Of a stretch of 64,000 nt of DNA, positions 35,201 through 46,540 are shown piece after piece (the stretch's first letter is position 1; each line of letters starts with the position of its first letter). Under the pieces are notes generated by a model that saw only the letters and a list, made by a program, of their open reading frames with translations, had not been told where the DNA came from and ran no database searches. The DNA is taken from assembly GCF_949987535.1 (NCBI RefSeq), contig NC_080065.1, positions 42,571,239 through 42,635,238 of the forward strand. The letters run 5' to 3'. Source of the stretch: Balaenoptera acutorostrata (taxonomy: Eukaryota > Chordata > Mammalia > Artiodactyla > Balaenopteridae). Position numbers and translations under genes: made by a program.

Positions 35201-36305
35201 ACTTTCTCTCTAAAACAGTTCTATCAAGCACACACACACAATTATGCCCAAAGGTAATTTTATATTCAGTTCCTGACTAAGTAGTAGATCCATGAACCCA
35301 CATTTGTTTCATGAGTACATTCTTTTTTATCAAGCTTAACATTTATTTCCTTCAACATAATTTAAAATTAACTGTTGTATTTTTGCTTCAATGTAGTTGT
35401 ATATTTTGTTTTGATCTATTATATTTTCATAATAGTCTTTTTTGTTTTCTGATATAGCAGGTGTTACATAAAATTTTCCAGCTGGAGGGGAATAGAGATG
35501 CAGCTATTGTTCTGGATTCTGACACAGACTGATAAGCGGATAATCCAACCTTAAAGTGAGCCTATTTTTGGGGGTCTTCCCAAGCATGGGCCATGGTGAG
35601 AATTATGAAGAGGCTCCCTCATGGAGCACTAAATTTATATGTGATCTTTGGAAATACCTCAGCACAAAAATGGAGGTTGTGGGAGATAGAGGTCATATTT
35701 GTCTATATGCTTAAATAATAATAAAACCGAGGTTATAGATATAATAATTAGGTTAAATGTAGATATATATATACATATATATATATATAAATTGTTGATA
35801 TTTACTGTTATAACCATATAAAAAATCAATACTACAGAATCTCTTTTTGTGACATCTTATGATAAATTTTCACAAGTCTGACATGATACTTTCTTTCCTA
35901 TAGTGAAATTTATCCAATAGGTCTTGTGTTATCATCCATGAGTCTGTGATGCCTCTTACCTAATCTAATTTGTGTCACTCTTTAAAATTAGTGATATAAA
36001 AAAGACTGTGATTTTAAACTTTTAGCTCATTTTTGGTCATTTTTTGTTATTCATTTTTAAGAGAGTAACTATGCTGCATAGACATAAAGGGACTATGATT
36101 CTAGAAATACACTATTGTAAATGATATAATTTATTTTGAAGAAGTATCATTTTAGCAGTCCTTATGTTTTGGCATCTTCCAAATTCAAATTCAAAGACTA
36201 CAGCAAAAAAGTATCACAATAAAACTATCAAGTAAAACAAAAATATATTCAGTAAACAGAATTTTTGGCATTATCCACCATATTTAAATATTACTTTGTG
36301 TGATA
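35201..36305. other. AT-rich intergenic
   Basis: No gene. A TA repeat lies at 35763-35789, and one copy of a 55-bp dispersed repeat lies at 35984-36038. The first part may be further decayed L1. Confidence 0.4.
35984..36038 (+). repeat. Copy 1 of a 55-bp local repeat
   Basis: About 80% identical without gaps to 36724-36778. A ten-base core ATTTTAAACT plus TTTA is identical. An MLT1 LTR lies between the copies. Confidence 0.6.
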
Positions 36306-36309
36306 TATT

Positions 36310-36720
36310 TATATTAGTTTCCTATGGCTGCCATAACAAAGTACCACAAACAGCGGGGCTTAAAACAACATAAATTTATTCTCTCAGAGTTCCAGGGGCT
36401 AGATATGTGAAATCAAGATGTCAGTAGGTCTATGCTCCCTACAGAGACTCTGGGAAGAATCCTTTCTTTCCCTGTGCAACTCTGGTGCCCTAGTCCTTCC
36501 TTAGCTTGTGGCAGCTTGTATCTCTCTATGTCTGTGTGTTCACATGACCTTCTTACGAGGCCATTTATTGGATATAAGGCTCATCCTTATCCAGTATGAC
36601 TTCTTTTTAACTTATCTAATTACATGTGCAAGACTATTTCCAGATAAGGTCACATTGTGAGGTTCTAGTGGACATAAATTTTGGAAGACATTCTTCAACC
36701 AGTACAATGTCCTGGAAAAT
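36310..36720 (-). mobile_element. MLT1-type solo LTR, antisense
   Basis: Reverse complement of an MLT1A/B-like LTR: TATTAGTTTCCTATGGCTGCC, ATAACAAAGTACCACAAACAG, TTAAAACAACATAAATTTATT, CTCAGAGTTCCAGGGGCTAG, GTTCACATGACCTTCTTAC, CATCCTTATCCAGTATGACTTC, CAGATAAGGTCACATTGTGAG. The element is a non-functional relic and no internal gene region remains. Confidence 0.85.
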
Positions 36721-36723
36721 ATC

Positions 36724-36778
36724 AAAATCAGTGACACTAAAAAAAGACTGATTTTAAACTTTTAATTCATTTTCGGTC
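36724..36778 (+). repeat. Copy 2 of a 55-bp local repeat
   Basis: Partner of 35984-36038, next to the end of the MLT1 LTR. Confidence 0.6.
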
Positions 36779-37994
36779 TGAGTAACTTCACATTACATTA
36801 AGAGATCTTCAGGTTGGCCTGCTGCTGGAGTCAATGATTAATCTTCTGAACAATTGACTAGTAATATGGCCTCCTGTGAGTAGTTTAATATCAAAAACTC
36901 TCAGTTTTTCTAGTAATTAAAAGTGAGGGGTTTGGACTAATTTAATGTTAAGTTATTTTCTCTATCTAAAATTCTTTGGTTCTAGGTAGAGTTACAGACA
37001 TACTTCATGGTCATGATTTATCCAGCAATTTCAATTATATTGAATAAACTTAAGAAAACAATTTAATTTAGTAAGGCAGGCAAAATTAACCCCCAAATGA
37101 ATTCTCTAAGTTTCACATATTTTATTCGAAATAGAATAAATAAATTAAAAAACAAGTTAGAAAATAGAATAAATAAAGTTAGGGAGACTTTCTTTTGTAT
37201 TTTCTATATAATTATCCAGAAATTTCTCTTATAGAAGAATTAACTTATTTAATGTGAAAATATGTTTTTTAGTAGTTGGTACCAAGAAAGCTCTTCCAAA
37301 TCAATAAGAAAACCGTAGATAAATGTCAAGAACCAGTTTAGAATCAAATAACTATACTTAAATATGTGCATAAAAACTAGATTTTGTCACCTACTATATG
37401 TGTGTGTATAAGCTTACATACCTCAGTTATTCTATGTTTTTGAAGTATTTTTGCTGACAAGTTGAAAGTTTATCAAGACTATTTCTCTGTTTACTTTGTT
37501 GAGGAGGGAATGGTTATATAACTAGCAGAAGCAAAATCTGAAAAGCATGGCAATTTAAAAAATTGACACTATTTAAACAGTGTGGTTCCTTCCTTGTGTT
37601 TCTAAACATCTCAAGAGATGATTGTAAATTCATTGATTTAGTTATGAACCCTGGGGATATTCTTATTTCTTCTAGAAAGATGTTCCCCTAGGAATCAATT
37701 TAAGCATATATTTTTCTCTATGGTGTACGCATCCTAATAGCCATTCACAATCAGTGATATCATCAGCATTTCTTCTTTACTGATGACTGAATTTTTAAAA
37801 AAGCTATCAGTTGTCATATTCCTGACATATATATATTTATATAACTAAGTTATTTATATATTTATATATCTAAGTTAAATATCAAATCACTACAGTTAGA
37901 TAATAAAAATGAATGCCCAGAGAAATGTACAGATGAAAAATCCCTTATTGATTTGGATTTACGGGTAAATTAGTCTGTTACAGTATTTTTCCCT
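36779..37994. other. Intergenic, unique AT-rich sequence
   Basis: No gene or repeat recognised, apart from TA-rich tracts near 37828-37870. Confidence 0.45.
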
Positions 37995-38200
37995 GTGAGG
38001 CAGTGCTATACACAGGAATTGTCTGTTTTAGACTAATGTTCTGATATTAACTGTGGGATTTGGGACATGTTAATTAAATTTTTGAGCCTTGTTTTCCTCA
38101 TTTGTAAATATAAGCACAACAATGCACACTTTTTGTGAAGAATAACTGCAAATATGTGTGAAGAATATTTTATATAAAAGCCATGTTCCCTAAATGGTGG
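37995..38200 (+). mobile_element. MIR SINE remnant, sense
   Basis: Order of MIR blocks: GAGGCAGTGCTATACACAGG, TTAACTGTGGGATTTGGGAC, GAGCCTTGTTTTCCTCATTTGTAAATATAAG. Decayed. Confidence 0.65.
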
Positions 38201-40097
38201 CTGCTCTGAAAGATCTAGGTATTTGGATGTTTTCCCATAAAATGCAAGAAAATCATTTAAAATTTGTTTATAAACACAAAAATGCTAGATCAGTAGTTTT
38301 GGCTAACTGAAAGCACATATAGGCAATCTTATTTTGAAAATGGAAATTGTTAGTCATATAATTGTTCCCTGGCGTGTGTAGTAAATATATATCAAGTTTT
38401 ATTTAAGAAAGGGATTCATTTAAGAAATAGTAAAATTAAGGGGTTCAGAGTACATCTTTAAAATAATATAATTCAAATATTGCCAACTCTTGTTCAACTG
38501 TAGTTGTTTTCCAGATTTGCCTAATCGTGGAAGCCCTCTGGGTTGGGGGCAAGCGGGTTTCTTGGAAATACCAAGTCTTGGACTCCACTCTACACTTACT
38601 GAATAAGAACCTTGAGATGCTTGGCGTTGGGTTATAAATTTATTTGTGGGGGGGAGGATTATATATCTCTAGAATGTTTTAAGCTTAGGAAAGTCTGGGA
38701 AACATTGAATAGAAAAATACACCCAAGTTATATGGCTACAGATATGAAATAATAAATTTAAAATATCAGAAATAGAAAGAACTATTCTCCTAGATAACTT
38801 CATTCAGTGTGTCAATTGTCCTGTTATTCAGAGTTACATTTCAAAGGTGGTAGTTGCATGATAAACCTGTGATGTTGCTTTAAACCAAATATTTCATACA
38901 GCATGACTGAGGTTTTCTACAGGTTGTGGGGTGTTGCTGGTACAGGTACTGAAATTGCCCAAGTTAAAATAACCTCTCATGTTTAATGGAATGAGAAATT
39001 GGGATCCAATGGTGTACTTTTCTGGGTAGTTGAAAGAAAGCTTGACGAAAATGGTGGCCTAGTCAGCAAGTATAACTGGGACCTTCTACCAGAATGAGAA
39101 CAAGGATTAGACCTTTCAAAATAGACTGTTAGCTCCCTCGCCTTCTGCCTAATATCGAAATGGTATGTACATTCCCTTATTCAATACAGTAGATTATAGC
39201 ACTGTTTTTTCTGGGTCAGCAACTATAACTGGTAACAAAATCTCAACTGAACACTGGCAGAAACAATATGTTATTCATCTACTTTTCTAAGTCTTTATTT
39301 TATTTCAACAATCTAGGGCATATATATTACTCTAAGATGCTGATCTCACTCCCAATGAGCTAGGAGTGAGAGCAGAGTTAGGGAAGGCTTTCTGGAGCGG
39401 GGCACCAATTTATTTGAGGGAATGGGAGACAATGGCCATTCTCAAGTTTAGGTCAGTTCGTTCACAGCGTGAGAAATGCTGAGATACCAGTATTAAACAT
39501 AATATTATGCATATGTTTTTGTTTTTAAAATTAATTTTATTTGTCTATAAAATTAGATTATACAGGGTACTGGTGTGTGATGAAGTATTGAATTATCTAT
39601 GCTATTTTAAAGACTTCAGATTTTCTCCATAGTTTTAATGAACCCCAAATCACTAATATTATCAAAATAGATGTCAAATGTCAGAAGTTGAAAATAGCAT
39701 TCTCTAATTATTAAATTCTAATCTTTTGGCCGTTTCTCCCAAATTATACATTTCCCATTTTCAAGATGTATAATTAAGGCCTCACTGTCTTTTAAGTTAA
39801 TTCTTATTCATTACATTATGTTACAATTTGTATTCATAAATTAATCAAAAGAGAAACTTAAGCACTACAATCTTTCTACATCTAACATCTATTCCTTTAT
39901 CCTTCCATAGCATTATGACTCTCCTGGATTTCATTACCACTGCATAACTCGTTCCGTATTCATGCACTTTAATATAATGTAGCATCTCTTATTTAATTAA
40001 CAACCTTTCTATTAGGATTGATCACACCACTTTATTTTTCCCATTGGTCACTATCCCTATTCACAGTGCTTTAGATCTTAGGCAAAATAATTTGAAT
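38201..40097. other. Intergenic, unique sequence
   Basis: No gene. A weak MER5-like pattern at about 38560-38630 (ACTTACTGAATAAGAACC) is not enough to call. Confidence 0.4.
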
Positions 40098-40110
40098 AAG
40101 AAGTGGTTCA

Positions 40111-40452
40111 GGGCTTCCCTGGTGGCGCAGTGGTTGAGAATCTGCCTGACGATGCAGGGGACACGGGTTCGTGCCCTGGTCTGGGAAGATCCCACATGCC
40201 GCGGAGCAACTAGGCCCGTGAGCCACAACTACTGAGCCTGCGCGTCTGGAGCCTGTGCTTCGCAACAAGAGAGGTCGCGATGGTGAAAGGCCCACGCACC
40301 GCGATGAAGAGTGGCCCCCGCTTGCCGCAACTGAAGAAAGCCCTCGCGCAGAAACGAAGACCCAACACAGCCAAAACTAAATAAATAATAATTAAAAAAA
40401 AACAAAAAAACAAAAAACTTAGCTTCAATTTAAGTTTAAAAAAAAAAAAAAA
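40111..40452 (+). mobile_element. CHR-type SINE, long form (cetacean-like), with A-rich tail
   Basis: Head GGGCTTCCCTGGTGGCGCAG, A box in GTGGCGCAGTGGTTGAGAATC, and a B box within ACACGGGTTCGTGCC. Then the long body runs to GCGCGTCTGGAGCCTGTGC, GATGAAGAGTGGCCCCCGC and GAAGACCCAACACAGCC. An A-rich tail follows (40380-40452). A perfect 13-bp target duplication AAGAAGTGGTTCA lies at 40098-40110 and 40453-40465. This form is my main evidence that the DNA is cetacean. The promoter is RNA polymerase III type and there is no coding capacity. Confidence 0.95.
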
Positions 40453-40465
40453 AAGAAGTGGTTCA

Positions 40466-40885
40466 TAAATGTGCTATTTATTCTCTAGTTCATTCCTGTC
40501 TGCTCTTTGTTCTCTACCTTTCTCTGAATGCTTGTGCAGGAAGTTGGTGGGCTTCCACTTGGGCTCTTCCAATAAAGTAGGTTGTAAGGTGGTAGGAGAG
40601 AGAGTTCAGGATACGTCTTGTCTACTTTCCTACTTGGCCCTGCATTTCAGACCACAGGTAGCTTAGAGGACACCCTCCGCCTTGGCTCAAGCTGTTTTTT
40701 ATCTCTGGTAAAACTATTTGACAACCTTACTGCATTAGTCCTGGCAGTGGTAATGACGTCTTGCTGCCTCGAGTGTTTGTTCCTTGTTTTGTTTTGTTCT
40801 TAAACTTGCCCTTTATTCAATCTCTTTATTTAAACCACCCAGGGAAAATTCTGCTTCCAACAGAGCCCCAGGCTGATACAAAAAG
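40466..40885 (+). mobile_element. Ancient retroelement remnant (L1M or LTR type)
   Basis: The end of this block (CCTTTATTCAATCTCTTTATTTAAACC, then CAGAGCCCCAGGCTGATAC) fits the 3' end of a known mammalian repeat whose name I cannot fix. An AATAAAG (40571) lies upstream. The head is poorly preserved. No frame is conserved. Confidence 0.4.
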
Positions 40886-41485
40886 TTAAAAAAAATCAAC
40901 ACTCCTAAAAGCTATAAGAATGTAATTTTAATTTTAAAAATCTTGAAAATATGTGGTCCATGTGAACATTTTCAAACTAAATGTACATCATATGCAGATA
41001 TTCACAAAACCCAGTATTTCATATTGACTTGTGTTGATAAATATACCTTCTCAGGTAAAACATACCTTATGATAAAGTAATAGCAATCACAAGGGATCAA
41101 TATTTGATTTCATAGATTTCTGTGCTTTCACCCCCATCTTGATTCCACTTCAGATCATTCTTTTTCACAGAAAACAAATAGCTGCTGGTATTAAGGGCCA
41201 CCATTACTTCTCCAGCTTTTTCACACTGGATGTTATCACTCTTTAGTTCACAGTTGCTGAGTTAAATTTTAAAAAGTCGAATTGAGCAAAAAATATTGTA
41301 GTACAAGAAGAACCTTCTTATGTAACATTTTGAAGTATAAAAAGTAGAATTTTTCAGGATTGATAACATTATTTTGCAATTCATTTAAAGACTTAAAGAC
41401 TCTTTAAAATTTAGAGATTAAAGAGGATTAAAGTCCCTGCTAAAGTAAGATTAAATAGACGTAATCCATGTGACCATCCTATAAA
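40886..41485. other. Intergenic, unique sequence
   Basis: No gene or repeat recognised. Confidence 0.45.
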
Positions 41486-41812
41486 CCAGTGCTATCTAAT
41501 AGGCATATAAAGTAAGCCACTAATGAAAGCCATATATGTAAATTTAAAATTTATAGTAGTCACATAAAAAAGTTAAAAAGAAACAAGTGAAGTTAATTGT
41601 AATAATATATTTTATTTAACCCACTCTACCGAAAATACTCTTTCAACATGTAATCAACTTAAAAATTATTCATGAAAATTTTACACTCTTTTTCATACTA
41701 AGTCTTCAGAACCCAGTGTGTGTTTGACACTTAAAATGCATCTCAATTCAAACAAGCCACATTTCTAGTTTTCAAGAGCTACTTCTGGCTAGAGGCTATG
41801 GTATTACCACAG
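41486..41812. mobile_element. Non-autonomous hAT-like DNA transposon remnant
   Basis: Blocks in order: CCAGTGCTATCTAATAGGC, AAGCCATATATGTAAATTTAAAATTT, TTAAAAAGAAACAAGTGAAG, TAATAATATATTTTATTTAACCC, TTCATACTAAGTCTTCAGAACC, CATCTCAATTCAAACAAGCCACATTTC, CTGGCTAGAGGCTATGGTATT. This matches a MER-type element of the hAT group from memory. The outer ends are a degraded inverted repeat (CAGTGCT... against ...TATGGTATT). Confidence 0.6.
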
Positions 41813-42430
41813 TCATTAACATCCTGGGTGCCTAAAACTCTAGATCGAAATAAGGAAATTTGCTTTCTGAGATTCTTTTTCCCCTGTTGCTCTTCTTCAT
41901 CGCCTACCTATTTCATCCAGCCCTGAAGATTCTGTTTCTTTGAAATCCTGATACCCAATCTCTTCTGTACGTTTCCATCAGAATCCACAGAACAGATCTC
42001 TTTGTAAACACAACAAAAAAGTTCTGTTCACAATACTTCCTCCTAAAGAGAGTTAGTAATCAGACTCTGTAAGGCTCTTGCTATCACTTATTGTGAGGGC
42101 AACAGGTGGTGGATGAGCCATTAAACCACACTTCCCCTCAGACCACAAGTTTGAAAGACCAGCGGGGAGCAGGGCTGGGGGTGCTCCCGCTGAGACCCAC
42201 CTCCTGCTCTCACGCCACCTTTTCAATACCTGGAAGAATGGTTAAGTGTGGATTATAGCTATTCTCTTCATTTTTGGACCCAGATTTGGCTGTAATTCCA
42301 CTACTTTAATACACCCTGTTTACACACACCCCTTGAATGCTACTCAGGACTTAGTCAACAATGAACTCACACTTAGTGTCTTCCCTTCATTAGTAAAAAA
42401 TTTGGCAGTTTGTACATTTGATCTTGAATT
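41813..42430. other. Intergenic, unique sequence
   Basis: No gene or clear repeat. Confidence 0.45.
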
Positions 42431-42446
42431 AAATTTTAGTGAATAA
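42431..42446. repeat. Target-site duplication, left copy, first of two L1 tails
   Basis: AAATTTTAGTGAATAA, identical to 42608-42623. Confidence 0.9.
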
Positions 42447-42607
42447 CAGATGTAGAGAACAAACATATGGACACCAAGGGGGGAAAGTGGCGGGGTGGTG
42501 GTGGTGGTAGGATGAATTGGGAGATTGGGATTGACATATATACACTAATATGTATAAAATGGATAACTAATAAGAACCTGCTGCATAAAAAATAAATTAA
42601 ATTAAAA
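42447..42607 (+). mobile_element. 5'-truncated L1 3' UTR insertion (same family as copy B tail)
   Basis: Only the last ~160 bp of an L1: CAGATGTAGAGAACAAACAT, a GGT repeat, ATACACTAATATGTATAAAA, GATAACTAATAAGAACCTGC and an A-rich tail. It is nearly identical to 34196-34350. A perfect 16-bp target duplication flanks it. Confidence 0.92.
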
Positions 42608-42637
42608 AAATTTTAGTGAATAAGCATTTATACTTTA

Positions 42638-42835
42638 ATACACACTACTATATATAAAGTAGATAAACAAGGACCTACTGTATAGCACAGGGAACTATAT
42701 TCAATATCTTGTAATAACCTATAATGGAAAAGAATCTGAAAAAATATAAATGTATAACTGAATCAGTTTGCTGTACACCTGAAACTAATACAACATTGTA
42801 AATCAACTATACTTTAAAAAAAGAGTTTATACTTT
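42638..42835 (+). mobile_element. 5'-truncated L1 3' UTR insertion, second family
   Basis: Another L1 tail: AAGTAGATAAACAAGGACC, TACTGTATAGCACAGGGAAC, ATTCAATATCTTGTAATAACC, CAGTTTGCTGTACACCTGAAAC, TACAACATTGTAAATCAAC and a short A-rich end. Perfect 11-bp target duplications TTTATACTTTA lie at 42627-42637 and 42836-42846. Older or different L1 group from the neighbouring tail. Confidence 0.9.
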
Positions 42836-42846
42836 ATCTGCTCTGT

Positions 42847-43054
42847 GAACTGTTTTTATTTTTGCCCTGATGGTCTCTGGCTTTATGAAAACAGTTCCTA
42901 ATTTTATTATGGTGAATCTAATAACAGAGGAAAGCAAGCAAGCAAGGCTGGAATAAAGTTACATGCACACCTATTCAAGTGTAGTAAGTTCCCAATAATT
43001 AATTGATTTTATCAGTGTATTCTAAAGATATCAAGAAATTGCTGGAAAACATTA
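42847..43054. other. Intergenic, unique sequence
   Basis: Nothing recognised. Confidence 0.45.
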
Positions 43055-43315
43055 GTATTATATTAAGGTTGGAACTGGCCTCTGAAATTATACAGACCTC
43101 AAGCGAAATACCAGTTTCCAAGTTTATTAGCTGTGTGGTATTGGAAATTTCTCCCAGCTCTATAAATCTCAACTCTTCATTTGTAATGTGGGGATAAAAA
43201 TAGTCTTTAACATATGGTTTTGGGGATAAATCAGATAAATACATGAATATGCTTAACATACAATAGCTTGATACACAAAAGAGTGCAGTGAGTAATGCTT
43301 ATCATTATGATTATC
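43055..43315 (+). mobile_element. MIR SINE remnant, sense
   Basis: GGAACTGGCCTCTGAAATTATAC, TTATTAGCTGTGTGGTATTGG, CATTTGTAATGTGGGGATAAAAATAGTC, then the tail with a degenerate AGTGCAG block. The order and spacing of the MIR core are kept. Confidence 0.7.
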
Positions 43316-43344
43316 ACTATAATTTTTTATAACAGGGCCACCCA

Positions 43345-43790
43345 CAGGCTAAGGGAAATCCTTCATTCACTCGTTCATCCACTTCATATTTACTAAACAG
43401 CTACCGTATGCTGGGTGCTGTGCTAAGCAGTGAAGGTAGAAAAGTGAACAAAATGAACAGGGTCTCTACCGTCATGGGTCTTAGTCTATTACAGGATACA
43501 GAAATATACCTACATGACCCTAACAAGGTACCTTATGGAGGAGGAACAGGGTGCCATGGGGGAGCACCAAACCCAGATTTTGAAGGTGGGAGCAAGAGTC
43601 AAAAAAACCTTCTGGTGAAAGTGATGGACCGTGTGAAGCTGTCGACTAGTCAGAGGGCAAGGAGGAAAGTGCCAGGATTCCAGACTCGGGGAACAGCAAA
43701 TGCCCAGAGATAAACAAGTGGGCCACATACTAGGAACAGACAAGACTTCAGTAAGGCTGAAAGGAAAAGCACAGAGGCAGGACTGGCAAG
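43345..43790 (-). mobile_element. L2 LINE remnant, antisense 3' end
   Basis: Starts with the antisense L2 end (CATTCACTCGTTCATCCAC...GCTACCGTATGCTGGGTGCTG, AAGTGAACAAAATGAACAGGG). CCAGAGATAAACAAGTGGGCC- and GTGATGG-type blocks follow. Confidence 0.7.
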
Positions 43791-44789
43791 GTTTACTTCT
43801 AGAAATGTAAGTAGCTACTCATCTGTATTAAGAGGCAAGCAAGCCTGGGTCTTTAGCTGAGGAGTGACTTCTTCTCTCTGCTTCCAGGGGCTTCTACTCT
43901 GTGACTCCCTTTTCCCTTCAGGGTCATTATTGATTCTTATCCTATCCCAGGTTTTCTCTCTGGGGAGACTTCCTCTCTGTGCCCCACAGTTCTACCCCTC
44001 TACTTCCTCAAATGCGGAATGGCTCATGACATCATTTGGGTTTAAAACACTTGATTGCCTCTCTTTCTAATTATTTTCTTCTCCTAACATAAAAGGCACT
44101 GCTCAGTCTCATCCATCTGAGATTGATACCAGATAACAACCATTTCTCTTGAGCAATTTTGGGTCTGATGGTTCTGTGTCCTGACTTGAGTGTGAGGCGA
44201 TCCTGTCCTGGCAGGGAATTTCTGGAAAGTGGCCACTTGAAACCAGTCTGAGATAGAAAGGAAAATCTCACAGGCAGTTTATTGTCACGGTGGGGTGAGT
44301 TACCAAAATTTATGATTTAATGGGACTTTCCACTCTTCCAGGAGGACATGGAGTGGAATGGCTCCAGAATACAGAAATACAAAGGTTTTAATTTTGAAAA
44401 AGATTTTGATTTGGGGGTAGGGAGGGTAGGAGATTATGCATGTAATAGCTTTTACATATCTTATGTTTACTGTGTCAAAAATTTTCTGTATATTAATCAA
44501 CTTCCTTTAGTGTTCTGGACCTTAAAGTTACCTGTATTCATTTTGCCTCAGAATACAAAAATATTAATATATGACATGGTCTTCTTTTTTTATATTTTCA
44601 TTGTTAGAATAAGTATTCATCATTCAGCTATATAAAAGTACTGCCAGAAGCTTTTCAGGACTGTGAGTGATGAACAAAATAAGAGTGTGGATAATCCAGT
44701 GGAATATGCATTGAGTATACAATGAATAGAAGTGAGTTTTATAAGAATGGAAATAGAGTGAAAAAGATCAGGAATTTTCACCCGTCTTC
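43791..44789. other. Intergenic, unique sequence
   Basis: No gene. Open stretches at 44071-44271 (minus) and 44348-44635 show no domain. Confidence 0.45.
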
Positions 44790-45150
44790 ACCATGCAACT
44801 AACTTCATCTCATTCTGTACCAACTTTCTTCCACTTTTTAGAATCTTTGTCATTTAATTTCCTTGGCCTAGAAAACTTTATTAGCCTTCTCCCACTCACA
44901 GCCATTTTTTCCTCCTTCAGATATAGATCAAAATCCTCTCCAGAGAGTCTTTTCTCTTACTTTAGGCTAATAACTCCAAATGCAATTGTCACACACATGT
45001 ACTATACATTCTCTTGCTTTGCTAGTGTGTATGTGTATGTGTGCGTTTCTCTCAGTTCATTGAGAGCAGAGAGGACATTCTATTTTTTGATATTCACACA
45101 TTTTTTTAGCACAGAGAAGATGTCATAAAATCTTACTCAATGCACAGGCA
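44790..45150 (+). mobile_element. L2 LINE remnant, sense 3' end
   Basis: Contains TCTTCCACTTTTTAGAATC, a CCTTCAGATATAGATCAAAATCC-type stretch, CCAGAGAGTCTTTTCTCTTAC and AGCACAGAGAAGATG near the end, in L2 order. Confidence 0.6.
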
Positions 45151-45737
45151 AACCTGTATATTATCCCTAAACATGCTAGATATTTGCTTTGTGAAGAAGG
45201 GGACACTAATTAATTGCTCCATATTTCTGTTTTTACATCCCTAAAGTAATATTTGTTAGCTACCTTGCAGATAAAGCTTTATGATTATTCTAATAACATG
45301 TTTCCTATTTGGGTATATGTGAGGATGTACGGGTGGAGGAGGGAAATTACACAGACTCTTCCATTGCGTCAACTACTTTCAAATAGAGGTTAAGCTCTTG
45401 GGGAGAAAAATTAATTTATAGTCCACATTGGCCCTATTAGTATAGTCTAGTAATAATTCATTAACTATTTTTTCTTAAGACTCTTAAAACTTATTAACAG
45501 ACCTTCTAAGGAGCTTAACTTACTCAAGTGAATAACATGTTCACATCCACATATGGGACATTTATTTGCCCTCTTCCCTAGTAAGTGCGGCAGAGTGGAG
45601 ATCAGTGTGATCTTGATTAGGGGCAAATATTTCTAGATGTAGCTGACTGAGAACGTTCCCTCTTGCATAGATTTTGACTTTGCATTATTGTGCGGTGCAG
45701 TTTTGACTACTAATTCAGCTCTATCTCATTGAGTAGT
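45151..45737. other. Intergenic, unique sequence
   Basis: No gene or repeat recognised. Confidence 0.45.
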
Positions 45738-45970
45738 GGAGACAGGGAGGGGTCTTCGTCATGCATAGCTGTGTTTAAATCTGGACTCACTCTCTCGATG
45801 TGTTCTAGGGCAAGTTAGAAAATTTCCCTAAACCTCCACTTCCCCTTCTATGAACTGAACATGACAATGATACTGACTTCATGGGCTAGTTGAGAGGATT
45901 ATAAAATGCTAAGCACAGAGCCTGGAAAACAAAAAATATTCAATGAAAGAAAACTATGATTACTATTACC
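45738..45970 (+). mobile_element. MIR SINE remnant, sense
   Basis: GTTTAAATCTGGACTCACTC, GGGCAAGTTAGAAAATTTCCC, TAAACCTCCACTTCCCCTTC, GGGCTAGTTGAGAGGATTATAAAATGC, AAGCACAGAGCCTGGAAAAC. This is the typical MIR sequence of blocks. Confidence 0.75.
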
Positions 45971-46019
45971 ACTCCCACTACTATTATGACTTGTATTCCC
46001 ACTACAGTCATTTATAGAG

Positions 46020-46220
46020 AAACAAGATCTTCTTGGGCTGGAGAGCTCTTAGTGGTCATCTAGTTTAACTCTTCTGTTTTCTACTCCATCAAATACTTAA
46101 ATTTCTTCTACAATATCCCTGATATATGATTATCCAGTATAGTCTTCTTTACTTGTCAAGTTTTACTTGAAATCTGCCCAAACTGGGAACTCTCTAATTC
46201 CCCTGAAAGCCCATTTTATC
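46020..46220 (+). mobile_element. Possible L3/CR1-like LINE remnant
   Basis: GTGGTCATCTAGTTTAACTC and AACTGGGAACTCTCTAATTCC plus GAAAGCCCATTTTATCTTTGG recall an ancient CR1-like repeat. Heavily decayed, family and strand tentative. Confidence 0.4.
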
Positions 46221-46384
46221 TTTGGAGGGTTCTGATTAGGAATAAAAACCTACATGCGGAAAAGCATTGAGACACAATGCTATCTGTGTGTTCAGAGGAC
46301 TCTAAGCACTTGGATATGTCTGGAGAGGAGGATGTTGGTTTGACATATGTACGGTGGGTGCTGGGGGCAGGGGGTCATGGTGAG

Positions 46385-46540
46385 AGAAATGGATCTAGAT
46401 GGTAATCTGTGGCCTGATAATGAAGAAACTTCACCATGTTTCATCTTTATAAGATTTTAAGAAAGGGAATAATGCAATCAGATGGGTGTTTTAGAAACGA
46501 ATTTGCACTGCATTACTCAGGTTGTATTGAATGTGTCTGA
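46385..46540 (-). mobile_element. L2 LINE fragment, antisense
   Basis: TTTTAAGAAAGGGAATAATGC, AATCAGATGGGTGTTTTAG, CGAATTTGCACTGCATTAC. This is the order of the antisense L2 block before the ORF2 end. Confidence 0.5.

Noticed and set aside
38520..38640. MER5-like hAT element
   Set aside because: Only a short weak resemblance is seen (ACTTACTGAATAAGAACC), with no terminal inverted repeats.
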